Source: Oscillospiraceae bacterium (GTDB lineage: Bacteria > Bacillota > Clostridia > Oscillospirales > CAG-272). Taken from it: a DNA stretch of 64,000 nt. Under the pieces are notes generated by a model, which saw only the letters and a program-made list of their open reading frames with translations, did no database searches and was not told the origin of the DNA. The DNA lies in NCBI GenBank assembly GCA_015065385.1, contig SVQK01000056.1:1-64000 (forward strand), read 5' to 3'. The position numbers and the translations under genes are program-made. Of the stretch, positions 20,215 through 29,362 are shown one piece after another; the stretch's first letter is position 1, and every line of letters starts with the position of its first letter.

Positions 20215-20994
20215 ATGTGCCCGGTCATCCGCGTCTTCGGTCAGACGTTCTCTGCCTATCTCCTCTTTGGCGGAGCCGCCTGCGCCGCGTTCTGGATCCT
20301 CTTTTCGCACGCTCTGAGGCGGGATCTCTCCGGCCGACGTCGGTTCCTTCTGCCCCCGGCGGTCATCCTTGCCTCCCTGCTCGGCGCGAGACTGTTCCAC
20401 GCCGCGCTCCATCCCACGCGCTACGGGCCGGGGTATCCCATATGGACGCTGCGCTTCGAACGCCTCTATCTGATGGGAGGGCTGATCCTCGGCGCCGCTG
20501 TCCTCTACGCCGTCTGTCACGAGGCGAAGCTCCCTTTTTCGAGGATCTCGGACGATCTGACGCCCGCCGCCGGATGCGCGCTGGTCCTCCTCAAGGTCGG
20601 ATGCTTTCTGAACGGCTGCTGCGGAGGAAAGCCCACGACGAGTCCGTTCGGGATGGTTTTTCCCGCCCGCGCCGTCTTTTACGATCTGATGCACACCCCC
20701 GAGGAGGCGCGGAGGGTCTGGCCCGTGCAGCTCTTTGAATGCGCGGCCTATCTTCTGGGGATCGCCGCGCTCCTGCTGTTCTCGAAAAAAAGAAACCTCC
20801 CGGACGGCGGGCGGTTTCTCCTGTACGCCGCGTATGTCTCCGCTGTCCGGCTGACGCTTCACCCCCTGCGGGAGGCGGTCTATCCCGCGGCATGGAAAAT
20901 CCTCTATCCGGCTCTCTACGGCGCGCTGCTGGCCATTTCGGCAGTATGGCTGATCCTAAGGATGTGTCGCCGTATCGGACCGGCCTCTTCCTGA
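20215..20994 (+). CDS. prolipoprotein diacylglyceryl transferase (Lgt)-like membrane protein
   Basis: 259 aa polytopic; LKVGCFLNGCCGGKPT resembles the Lgt signature; start nearly contiguous with the upstream stop. Confidence 0.65.
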   Translation: MCPVIRVFGQTFSAYLLFGGAACAAFWILFSHALRRDLSGRRRFLLPPAVILASLLGARLFHAALHPTRYGPGYPIWTLRFERLYLMGGLILGAAVLYAVCHEAKLPFSRISDDLTPAAGCALVLLKVGCFLNGCCGGKPTTSPFGMVFPARAVFYDLMHTPEEARRVWPVQLFECAAYLLGIAALLLFSKKRNLPDGGRFLLYAAYVSAVRLTLHPLREAVYPAAWKILYPALYGALLAISAVWLILRMCRRIGPASS

Positions 20995-21036
20995 TTTCCG
21001 TCCCTGAACCGATTTCTTCATCACGGAGGACAAGTT

Positions 21037-21453
21037 ATGTTCTGCAATAAGTGTTCGTCAAAGATCCCGGACGGCAGCGTCTTCTGCCCCGAATGCGGAC
21101 AGCGGCTGACCGCGGCTCCGGCTCCCGCACAGATCCCGCCCCGCCAGGCGCCGCAGTACGTTCAGCCCCAGCCCCGGTCATTCATTCCCCCGCAGGCTCC
21201 CGCCGCCGATCCGCTGAATGCGCCGCTGACCACGGGGAACTTCTTCTGGATGCCCGTAGTGCTGGCCATCCCGGTCGTGGGGTTGATCGTGCTCCTCGTG
21301 TGGGCGTTCTCGAAAAGCGCCAACCTCAACCGGAAGCACTATGCCCGCGCGACGCTGATCTGGATGCTGATCTCCCTGATTCTGGTCGTCATCGTCACCT
21401 TCGCAGGCGGCGGGATCCTCGGGAGTCTCGGAGGGCTGCTCTCTTCTCTGTGA
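21037..21453 (+). CDS. zinc-ribbon membrane protein
   Basis: 138 aa; CNKCSSKIPDGSVFCPECGQRL; two predicted TM segments. Confidence 0.75.
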   Translation: MFCNKCSSKIPDGSVFCPECGQRLTAAPAPAQIPPRQAPQYVQPQPRSFIPPQAPAADPLNAPLTTGNFFWMPVVLAIPVVGLIVLLVWAFSKSANLNRKHYARATLIWMLISLILVVIVTFAGGGILGSLGGLLSSL

Positions 21454-21564
21454 GAAACCGGAACGGAAAGACAGGCGGCTCCCCGTCCCTCCCGCCCAGA
21501 GCAGGGCATTCAATTCCAGAAACGCGCAGCGTTTCATTCCTTAATATCCCTATAGAAGGGATAT

Positions 21565-22527
21565 TTATATCCTTCTGGCTGCCTCTGCCGCCCAGCGGAT
21601 CCTCTCATCGGGCAGGGAACTGTCCATGCTGCAATCCGCGCCGAGGATATAACCGGTCTTCCCGGCTTCGCCGATGAGGTTTGCGGTCTCCGCCTCGATT
21701 TCTTCACGCGTCCCGGTAAAGAGAAGGGAACCGGCATGGTTTTCAAAGCCGCCCCAGATCGTGCATCCGAAGCGTTTCTTCGCTTCCCGCATGTCCTTGA
21801 GGTCAACGTTCCGCGCCCAGCTGACGACCGCCGCCTTATAATCGTCCCAGACGGAAAGCCGGTTCGGAACGCCTTCCCAGCCGCAGAGGTGAATCACATT
21901 CCGATCGCTCAGCGTGTTGGCGTAATCGAGGACCTCCTTGTCGCTCGGCGTGACCCAGGAACGGTATTCTTCCTCCGTGAAGCGGTCGATCTCACCGTTC
22001 TGAACGCTGTAGAATATGCCGTCGGCTCCCGCGTCCTCGATCACGCCTTTGACGAGCAGTTTCTGATCCTGCGCGATGACACGGCAGGCATACGTGACCG
22101 CGTCGGGATTTTCCCGGATCAGTTCCATCATTTTCGGGTATCCGATCACCAGCCGGAGGGCGGAGAGGGGAACGAAGACCAGATAGACCGCCATGCACTC
22201 GCCGTGAAGACCCTTGATGACTTTCGCGGTTCGTTCGATCTGTCCGCGGATATAGGGATGGTTTGCTCCGAGCGGCTCGAGGCGCAGAAGGTCTTCCGCT
22301 TTTTCGACTCCCTTCAATAACGGAGACGGCCAGCCGAAGTACCCGTCGGCGGAGAGCTTCATGAAGTCCACATCCGTGGTCCGGAAAGAGTTGACCTGAT
22401 ACTCCGCGAAGCGGTCGAAGTCGTACCAGTACTCCCCGGGCACATGTTTCCACATGCAGACAGGGACGTGATCGACTTCTTTGCCCTGGAAAGCGGCAAG
22501 GGTGCGTTCTTTTTTCGTCATGAACAT
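21565..22527 (-). CDS. uroporphyrinogen decarboxylase family protein (MtaA/CmuA-like)
   Basis: 320 aa; GADGIFYSVQNGEIDRFTEEEYRSWV, VIHLCGWEGVP, IWGGFENHAGSLLFTGTREEIEAE. Confidence 0.8.
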   Translation of the reverse strand: MFMTKKERTLAAFQGKEVDHVPVCMWKHVPGEYWYDFDRFAEYQVNSFRTTDVDFMKLSADGYFGWPSPLLKGVEKAEDLLRLEPLGANHPYIRGQIERTAKVIKGLHGECMAVYLVFVPLSALRLVIGYPKMMELIRENPDAVTYACRVIAQDQKLLVKGVIEDAGADGIFYSVQNGEIDRFTEEEYRSWVTPSDKEVLDYANTLSDRNVIHLCGWEGVPNRLSVWDDYKAAVVSWARNVDLKDMREAKKRFGCTIWGGFENHAGSLLFTGTREEIEAETANLIGEAGKTGYILGADCSMDSSLPDERIRWAAEAARRI

Positions 22528-22569
22528 GATGCAGAACGGTCCTTTCTAAATTTAGTTTTGCTATAGAAT

Positions 22570-23121
22570 CTATCTTTCCGATTTCAGCAGGGCGTACCAG
22601 CATGCGTCACAAATGCCCTGATTATTTCTGTCCGAACTGCGCAGGGTGCCTTCATAGGTCATTCCGCACTTTTTCATGACCATGCCGGAGTGCGGATTTC
22701 TCGGATCATGGCGGCTTTCTATCCGGTTCACCCCCACCTTGTCAAAGAAGTAATCCATGACCGCTTTCAGCGCCTCGGACATGATCCCGCGATGCCACAG
22801 GTTTTTGCCGAGGCAGTAGCCGATATGTACCATATCGATATCGTCGTTGATCTGTACGGCGGCGATGCTTCCGACCGGACCGTCCCCGCGTTCCTTCAGG
22901 ACGATGGCCCATTGATAGTAGTTCTCCTGTGCGTATGACCGCACCCATTCTTCCAGTACGGCTTTTGTGGCATTTACGTCGGCATGCGGCTGCCACGTCA
23001 AAAACTTTGTCACATCGGGATCGGAAGCCCAGTTTTTGTACATCGCTTCCGCATCATCGATCGTGAACCTTCTCAATATAAGCCTGTCTGTTTCAATCCG
23101 CTGCGTTCCGCGATGCCTCAT
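22570..23121 (-). CDS. GNAT family N-acetyltransferase
   Basis: TDRLILRRFTIDDAEAMYKNW...IGYCLGKNLWHRGIMSEALKAVMDYFF; start refined to MRHRGTQRIETDR within ORF 22570..23139. Confidence 0.85.
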   Translation of the reverse strand: MRHRGTQRIETDRLILRRFTIDDAEAMYKNWASDPDVTKFLTWQPHADVNATKAVLEEWVRSYAQENYYQWAIVLKERGDGPVGSIAAVQINDDIDMVHIGYCLGKNLWHRGIMSEALKAVMDYFFDKVGVNRIESRHDPRNPHSGMVMKKCGMTYEGTLRSSDRNNQGICDACWYALLKSER

Positions 23122-23317
23122 GGCTTTTCCTCCGATCATTCCGACTTTCCGCCCCGCTCAACTTTATTATACACCCCGGGAGTTGAGAATTCAAGAGCCA
23201 GTTTTGTCAAGCGGGGGAAAACGCACAGACTCCATTGATGTGAACAAAGCATAATCCAGACGTACGGAAATCCGCTCCCAAGGCCCGCTTCCCGTTTTTC
23301 ATACAGCCGACCGTCTC

Positions 23318-23346
23318 TTGACATTCCCTTGTTTTTCCTGTACAAT
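23318..23346 (+). promoter_or_regulatory. sigma70/A promoter
   Basis: TTGACA-17 nt-TACAAT upstream of 23459. Confidence 0.75.
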
Positions 23347-23458
23347 GGCGATAACAGCAGCCGGCACAATCTTTCTGAGCTTCGATCAGGTGAGAAGACG
23401 CGGCTTTCAGCGGCGTCGGAGTAAAGGTTCAGCCCACATAAGTACAGGAGGATGTACC

Positions 23459-24964
23459 ATGAAAAAAGCAGGTTGCCTGTCCCTCGTTTTCCTGATGATC
23501 CTGCCTCTTTTGTTTTCCTGCGGCGAACGGAAAGAGGCTCAGGAAGACTCGCCCGCAGCAGACCTGGTACAGGCGCTCGGCGAAGACGTCTCAGCCGCCG
23601 GCGATGCTGCCGCGGAAACGGAGATCACGCGCGAGAACGTGCCTGACTCCCTCCCCGCCGATCTGGATTTCAACGGAAAAACCTGCACGATCTATTACAG
23701 CAACGGCAGGGATCGGTTCCCGTTCATCGAAGGCGGAGAAGAACTCAGCGGGGAGATCGTGAGCGATTCGGTTTTCAACTGCAACGAATCCGTCGCAAAC
23801 CGCCTGAATGTGGATTTGCGGTACTTTGCGGAGAATACCGGCAACTGGGATACCATCACGTCCCTCGTCAGCAATCTGATCATGGCGGACGACGACACCT
23901 ACGACGTCTATCTCGGCGAACAGTTCGGCATGGTTCAGACGGTGGCGAAGGGGTTCTACCGCAACGCGTTCGAGCTCCCCTACCTGGATTTTGAACAGCC
24001 GTGGTGGAACTCCGTCTTCATGGAAAATCTACAGATGACGTCGGATAACCGGATGTTCCTGACCGGTGATTTCGGTCTCACCACCCTGCGCGATCTCTGG
24101 ATCGAGTACTACAACAAGGGGATCTATGAAAGACTGTTCGGCGATCCGGACGAACCGTACAATCTGGTGCTCGAAGGGAAGTGGACCGTCGACAAAATGA
24201 GCGAGCTGGTTGCCGCTTCCTATCTGGATCTCGACGGCAACGGGGAAGTGAACCTCGACGACCAGTTTGGTCTTGTGGTGTACAAACTCTATTCGACCGT
24301 GGATCCCTTCATGTACTGCGCCGACGTTCCCTACACATCCCGCGACGAGGCGGGCAGGATCGTGATTGATATGAATCAGGAGCGCGGTGTCACGCTGACG
24401 GAAAAGACAGTCAGCCTCTTCCTTCAGAAGGGCGTCTTCTCGAATTCGCTGGATCCTTTCGCAGCGGGTGGATCGTTATTCTGCGGGTATACGTTGGGCA
24501 TGTCTGAATCCTTGCGTGAAATGGAGGATGATTTCGGCTTTCTGCCCTGTCCCAAGCTGGACGAGGAACAGGAGCACTACCGGGATCTCGTTGCCGACGT
24601 CTGCCTGCTGATGGCGATCCCCGTGACCAGCCGGGACGCGGATCTTGCGGCCTGCGTTCTGGAAGCCCTTGAAGCGCAGACCTATCGCACCGTCACCCCG
24701 GCGTGGTATGAGGTCGCTCTGAAATGCAAGTATTCCCGCGACCTCTTGTCGTCCGAGATCATCGACCTGATCCACGACTCGATCTATACCGATTTCCTCT
24801 TTGCATATTCCCCGATGGTCAACAATATCGGCCAGATCATGCGTTCTCTGGTCAATTCCGACAGCCCGAATTACGCGTCTACCGTCGCCTCCATGGACAA
24901 GGCCGCGAGCAAACAGCTCGAGCGGGTATATAAGGCTCTCGATAAACTCACCGAGCAGCCGTAA
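23459..24964 (+). CDS. solute-binding-protein-like lipoprotein
   Basis: Start refined to MKKAGCLSLVFLMILPLLFSC; DLDGNGEVNLDDQFG loop; TVTPAWYEVALKCKYSRD conserved block. Confidence 0.85.
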   Translation: MKKAGCLSLVFLMILPLLFSCGERKEAQEDSPAADLVQALGEDVSAAGDAAAETEITRENVPDSLPADLDFNGKTCTIYYSNGRDRFPFIEGGEELSGEIVSDSVFNCNESVANRLNVDLRYFAENTGNWDTITSLVSNLIMADDDTYDVYLGEQFGMVQTVAKGFYRNAFELPYLDFEQPWWNSVFMENLQMTSDNRMFLTGDFGLTTLRDLWIEYYNKGIYERLFGDPDEPYNLVLEGKWTVDKMSELVAASYLDLDGNGEVNLDDQFGLVVYKLYSTVDPFMYCADVPYTSRDEAGRIVIDMNQERGVTLTEKTVSLFLQKGVFSNSLDPFAAGGSLFCGYTLGMSESLREMEDDFGFLPCPKLDEEQEHYRDLVADVCLLMAIPVTSRDADLAACVLEALEAQTYRTVTPAWYEVALKCKYSRDLLSSEIIDLIHDSIYTDFLFAYSPMVNNIGQIMRSLVNSDSPNYASTVASMDKAASKQLERVYKALDKLTEQP

Positions 24965-25045
24965 CGTTTGCGGGATCAAGTCCGCCAAAAGGCTTCCGCC
25001 GATCCGCAAGCGCGCGGGGCCATCCCGAAGCAGATACCGAAGACA

Positions 25046-25096
25046 GAAAAACACGCCGTATCATCATTCAGAGATCCACGGCGTGTTTCTTTTTTC
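25046..25096 (+). terminator. Rho-independent terminator
   Basis: AAACACGCCGT...ACGGCGTGTTTCTTTTTT. Confidence 0.75.
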
Positions 25097-25263
25097 TGTC
25101 AAACGGTCTGCTCCCTTATACATTTCCCCTTACCGCGGTCTATCCCCACGGTCCGGGCAGCTGCCGCATCCGTCGGCGGGCGCTCCCGATCATGGTCAAG
25201 GGAATGCCGGACAGCGCAGAGCGGCTGCTTTTTCGAGCGGCTCGGTGAAAGAATGGCGGGGAG

Positions 25264-26712
25264 TCAGTCGGCGAAGTTTGCCAACAATTTATCAAGCTGT
25301 TTGTTCGCGTTCTTTTCGACCTTCTGGAGATAGGAGGCAACAGCTAAATTACTGTTGTTGAGCATATCCTCGATCATGTTGCTCGCGGGGAGCTCGTAAG
25401 CATACGCAAAGCCGATCGTTCTGGTGTCTGCGAGAAGCTGAAGCATTTCAGCGTCGTCGGGTTCGTCTGCGATCCGGGCTTTCATCGTGACCTCGTAATA
25501 AGCGGGAAGAATGTTCTTGTAGTTGTAGCAGGACATAGCCTCCACGACCGCGCCGATCACATCCTGCTGTTCGGGGCCGACGATTGCCGGGATACCCCAC
25601 GGAGCGTCCGTGCAGCAGTTGATATACTCTGCCTGATTCTCGTCCAGCTTCGGTGTGGAAAGAAATCCGGCGTGCGCTTCGCAGTCGTTGACATACGCGT
25701 ACACGTCCTTCAACTGCATATAGGCGAAGAGGAAGTTCCCGCCGTCCAGCATACCGGGTTTGAATTCACCGGCGGTGTAGAACCGATCCGGAGTGGTCAT
25801 AGCGCGAAGTCTTGACATGATGGAGTCTGCGCGGTCCACGTCAAAATCCAGATAGATCGAGCCCTCGTTATCGCGGCGGTACAGCGGAAGATCCAGCGCT
25901 TCCTGCATGGCGTACCACGATCCGCGGAAACAGCAGAACCCGAAACGGTCCTGTTCGGTCATTTTCCCGTTTCCGTCAAGATCGTTCGTTGCCTGATCCG
26001 CAAGAGATTTCAAAGCATCCAGCGTCCAATTACCCTCGCGCACGGTGTTGTACGGAACCTCGATTCCGAGATCTGCGGCAAGATCCTTGTTGACCAGCAT
26101 CATTCTCGTCCAGTGCAGACCGCAGTAGCTGAGATAATTGGAGACAGCATACATTTTACCGTTGATCGTCCACGATTCGGTCGCCAGCTCGGGCCACCAC
26201 GGCATGGAGAAATCGAACTGATCGATGTCATATACATTGAACAGAAAGCCTTGCGTGCCGAGAGAGACGGTTTTTTTGTCGTGACCGATCGTAATGTCGA
26301 ATGCGTTGTCGCCCCCTTTGACCGTGGTCTTGACTGTCGTCGCGTTTCCGTCCGTATCGCCGGAATCGATGGAAGACAGTTTGACGTTGAAACGATCCTC
26401 GATGTACGCTTTGGACTGATAGAGCGCGTCATTGAGAGGCGTGCCGTTGATTTCGTCGCTTGCGATGAAAGAATATGTGTCCTGATGGTGCATGCAGGAC
26501 AGGACGCGGAACTCATAACCTGCAAGATCGGTCTCGGGCACGGCGTCCATGAGTTCGGTTTCTTCCGGTTCCTCGGCGGGGGATTCGACGGAAGGCATCG
26601 ACGCGGGTGCGCCTGTCTGCGGGGCAGTTTCGGGGACGGTTTCTCCGCACGAGACCGTGACAAAGGACGCTGAGATCAGCGCGCAAAACAGAGCGTTCAA
26701 CCGTTTTTTCAT
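25264..26712 (-). CDS. solute-binding-protein-like lipoprotein
   Basis: Start refined to MKKRLNALFCALISASFVTVSC; DLDGNGKMTEQDRFG loop; ILPAYYEVTMKARIAD block. Confidence 0.85.
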   Translation of the reverse strand: MKKRLNALFCALISASFVTVSCGETVPETAPQTGAPASMPSVESPAEEPEETELMDAVPETDLAGYEFRVLSCMHHQDTYSFIASDEINGTPLNDALYQSKAYIEDRFNVKLSSIDSGDTDGNATTVKTTVKGGDNAFDITIGHDKKTVSLGTQGFLFNVYDIDQFDFSMPWWPELATESWTINGKMYAVSNYLSYCGLHWTRMMLVNKDLAADLGIEVPYNTVREGNWTLDALKSLADQATNDLDGNGKMTEQDRFGFCCFRGSWYAMQEALDLPLYRRDNEGSIYLDFDVDRADSIMSRLRAMTTPDRFYTAGEFKPGMLDGGNFLFAYMQLKDVYAYVNDCEAHAGFLSTPKLDENQAEYINCCTDAPWGIPAIVGPEQQDVIGAVVEAMSCYNYKNILPAYYEVTMKARIADEPDDAEMLQLLADTRTIGFAYAYELPASNMIEDMLNNSNLAVASYLQKVEKNANKQLDKLLANFAD

Positions 26713-26741
26713 GACTGTTCTCCTTTCTGTCTTTCCGATGA

Positions 26742-27605
26742 TCATTTGTTCCGGGACTCCCACCATTCGGTGAAAGCTGCCGCATAATTGGTCTTGAACC
26801 CGAGAGCGCCGGTTTCGCACATTTCTTCCCACCAGCGCGGGTAGTCGCCGAGATTCGAGAAGACCTGAATTCCCCTGTCGTTCAGATAGTTCACATCGTC
26901 CCGCGTGTATTTCCGGTCGTTCAGGCCGATCTCAAACAAATCGAGGTTTTGGATATATGCTTTGTTTTCCTCGGTGAGATACCGGATATTCGCGCCGAGA
27001 CGGAGTCCCTCGGGTTTTCCGAGCATCCGGCAGGTTTTCTGCATGTCGTCGATGATATCCCGGTGGCCGGAGAACAGGATATACTGCCGGCGGTTCGGAG
27101 ATACGTCGAGGATCTCGAGCATCCGCTTCATCAGGCCGGGAGCGCAGAATTCCACCTCGACCGTGATCTTGCGCTCCTGCTGCGCCAGCCACCGATCAAA
27201 ATCCGAGAAACGCATCAGCTTGGCCATGCGCGGCTCTGTCATATACGCTTTCTCGTAATCTCCGAGCACGGTCCAAGGGACTGTGGCAAGCGATTCGTTT
27301 TCCGTATAAGGAGGCAGAGCTTCCGGGAGCAGATGCAGCGCATAGGGCAGCTCGATCTGACTGAGCTCTTCCCACGTCATATCCGCGAGGTGGCGGATCG
27401 AATACCGGGTCGGGTGACCGCAGGTCAATCGGGCAAAATGGCTGTCATGACAGACCACCGCTTCTCCGTCCTTCGAAAGACGGATATCCAGTTCGATTCC
27501 TTCATATCCCGCGTCTACGGCGGCCTGGAACGCTCCTTCCGTGTTTTCGGGCGCCTTCTGTGCAACCCCTCTGTGCGCAAAACGCATCGGTCCGGTATAG
27601 TTCAT
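26742..27605 (-). CDS. glycerophosphodiester phosphodiesterase family protein
   Basis: 287 aa; FAHRGVAQKAPENTEGAFQAAVDAGYEGIELDIRLSKDGEAVVCHD. Confidence 0.9.
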   Translation of the reverse strand: MNYTGPMRFAHRGVAQKAPENTEGAFQAAVDAGYEGIELDIRLSKDGEAVVCHDSHFARLTCGHPTRYSIRHLADMTWEELSQIELPYALHLLPEALPPYTENESLATVPWTVLGDYEKAYMTEPRMAKLMRFSDFDRWLAQQERKITVEVEFCAPGLMKRMLEILDVSPNRRQYILFSGHRDIIDDMQKTCRMLGKPEGLRLGANIRYLTEENKAYIQNLDLFEIGLNDRKYTRDDVNYLNDRGIQVFSNLGDYPRWWEEMCETGALGFKTNYAAAFTEWWESRNK

Positions 27606-27745
27606 ACGGTTGTCCTCACAAAACTCTCTGCGGCACTGTCGGCGGAACAGAACAGAAATGCCGCTTTTCTCATAGGTGTCTCCTCATTATCTGGAATCTC
27701 AACGATCCCATACAAATTCCGCAGGGGAAGGCCCCGGTCAGGAAT

Positions 27746-27774
27746 ATGATACAACAAATTCCCGCCCCTGTCAA
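27746..27774 (-). promoter_or_regulatory. sigma70/A promoter for the GDPD-lipoprotein pair
   Basis: Minus strand TTGACA-17 nt-TATCAT. Confidence 0.7.
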
Positions 27775-27925
27775 GAGCCGTTTTCGCGTCAGCCGTTGAC
27801 AAGGGCGGGTACAAGGGGGGAGATCATGGAGTTGTGGGAGGTCGTCCTCCCGCTTCACTTGCCGCCTCAGCGACCGCTCGCGGAAAAGCGGGGACCGCAA
27901 AAAGCCGGAGGATGTGCCGAGTTGC

Positions 27926-28525
27926 TTACAGACTGTTCAGGATGCCCGCGAGCAGTTCGTCATAGGTTTCGAATGCCGGAAGATCCGGGTTGTCGCGGCG
28001 GATCGCGTCGGTCGTGCGGAACAGGAAACCGGCCTTGCTCTGACGGATCATGGCCAGATCGTTGAAGCTGTCCCCGGCCGCGACGGTTTCGATCCCCATG
28101 GACTGAAAGGCTTTGACCGTCGTCAGCTTCGGAGAAGGACACCGGAGGGTATAGCCTGTGATCGTCCCGTCTTGCGCCACAGTCAGCTGATTGCACAGGA
28201 TCGTGGGGCGTCCCAGCTTTTTCATCAGCGGATCCGCAAACTGCGTGAAGGTGTCGCTGAGGATCACCACCTGAGCTTCTTCCCGGAGCGCGTCCAGAAA
28301 CTCCCTTGCGCCGGGCATCGGGTCGATCGTCTGAATGGTCTTCTGAATCTGAGAAAGTCCCAGACCGTGTTCCTTCAAAATCTGAATACGGCTTTTCATC
28401 AGCTTGTCGTAATCCGGTTCGTCCCGGGTGGTCCGGCGGAGTTCGGGAATCCCCGCGGCCTCTGCGAACGCGATCCAGATCTCCGGCACAAGCACACCTT
28501 CCAGATCCAAACATACCAGCGTCAT
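27926..28525 (-). CDS. thrH: HAD phosphatase, ThrH-like (phosphoserine phosphatase/homoserine phosphotransferase)
   Basis: 199 aa; MTLVCLDLEGVLVPEIWIAFAE, VILSDTFTQFADPLMKKLGRPTILCN, AAGDSFNDLAMI. Confidence 0.8.
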   Translation of the reverse strand: MTLVCLDLEGVLVPEIWIAFAEAAGIPELRRTTRDEPDYDKLMKSRIQILKEHGLGLSQIQKTIQTIDPMPGAREFLDALREEAQVVILSDTFTQFADPLMKKLGRPTILCNQLTVAQDGTITGYTLRCPSPKLTTVKAFQSMGIETVAAGDSFNDLAMIRQSKAGFLFRTTDAIRRDNPDLPAFETYDELLAGILNSL

Positions 28526-28630
28526 ACTTGTTGGTTCCTCCTATCCTTGATTGAAGCCGGACACGCAAAACAACGCGTTCCCAGCCTTGGGCGTTTCAGA
28601 ACGATACAGCCCCTGTTTCCTTTTTTTGCA

Positions 28631-29086
28631 TCAGAGCGAACCGGATCGCCTTCTGCGGAATCCCATTTTTTTCAATACCCGCTCTGCCAGGCGAACGCCG
28701 CAGACGGTCGCCGCTCTGACCGGATAAACCGCGTTCCAGAATCGGACGTAGGCCCGATAGGTTTTATCCTCCGCGCCGATTTCCTTTCCGTTCCGCTGAA
28801 ATCCCGTCAGCACGCCGATCACAGCGTCGTCCGGAACCGTTTCCAGAGCGTAGGTGTTGTCTCCCCGGATCAGGTAATACCCCTCCCGGACCTCGATCAC
28901 CCGGTGGAGCACATATGCATCCCCGCGCCGGTAGAGGGCGACGTCCAGGGGCTTCAGCCGCCCTTCCGGTACCCGGATCATCACAAGATCCCGGTTCTGC
29001 CGCAGCATCGGACGCATGCTCACGCCTTTGGTTTTGTACACCAGAACGCCGTCCCGGGCAAGAAGCTCGTCAAAGGTTCCGCTCAT
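28631..29086 (-). CDS. S26-family signal peptidase-like protein (RiPP cluster)
   Basis: 151 aa; KGVSMRPMLRQNRDLVMI (Ser region), RRGDAYVLHRVIEVREGYYLIRGDN. Confidence 0.8.
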   Translation of the reverse strand: MSGTFDELLARDGVLVYKTKGVSMRPMLRQNRDLVMIRVPEGRLKPLDVALYRRGDAYVLHRVIEVREGYYLIRGDNTYALETVPDDAVIGVLTGFQRNGKEIGAEDKTYRAYVRFWNAVYPVRAATVCGVRLAERVLKKMGFRRRRSGSL

Positions 29087-29343
29087 TCCTCAAGCGCATG
29101 GATCCGGCGCAGGGTGTTCAGAATGGTTTCCACGTCTTTTGCGATGGTTTCCCGGGGCGCGTCGTATTTTTTGCACATGGCGTCCACGATCTGATCTTTC
29201 GTGGTCTCCTCTTTCAGGCAGTTCACGATGAACGCCGCGGTTTTGTTGCTCCGCACGATGCCGTGGAAGGTCTCGGCTCCGACCGGCACCAGAAACTGGG
29301 TGCCTTCGATGTCCTGTGTGATGAAATCGTCTTTGAGTTTCAT
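29083..29343 (-). CDS. PqqD family peptide chaperone
   Basis: 86 aa; short PqqD-type sequence FHGIVRSNKTAAFIVNCLKEETTKDQIVDAMCKKYDAPRETIAKDVETILNTL; 4-nt overlap with the peptidase gene. Confidence 0.8.
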   Translation of the reverse strand: MKLKDDFITQDIEGTQFLVPVGAETFHGIVRSNKTAAFIVNCLKEETTKDQIVDAMCKKYDAPRETIAKDVETILNTLRRIHALEE

Positions 29344-29362
29344 ATGGTTTCTCCTGATTGGT

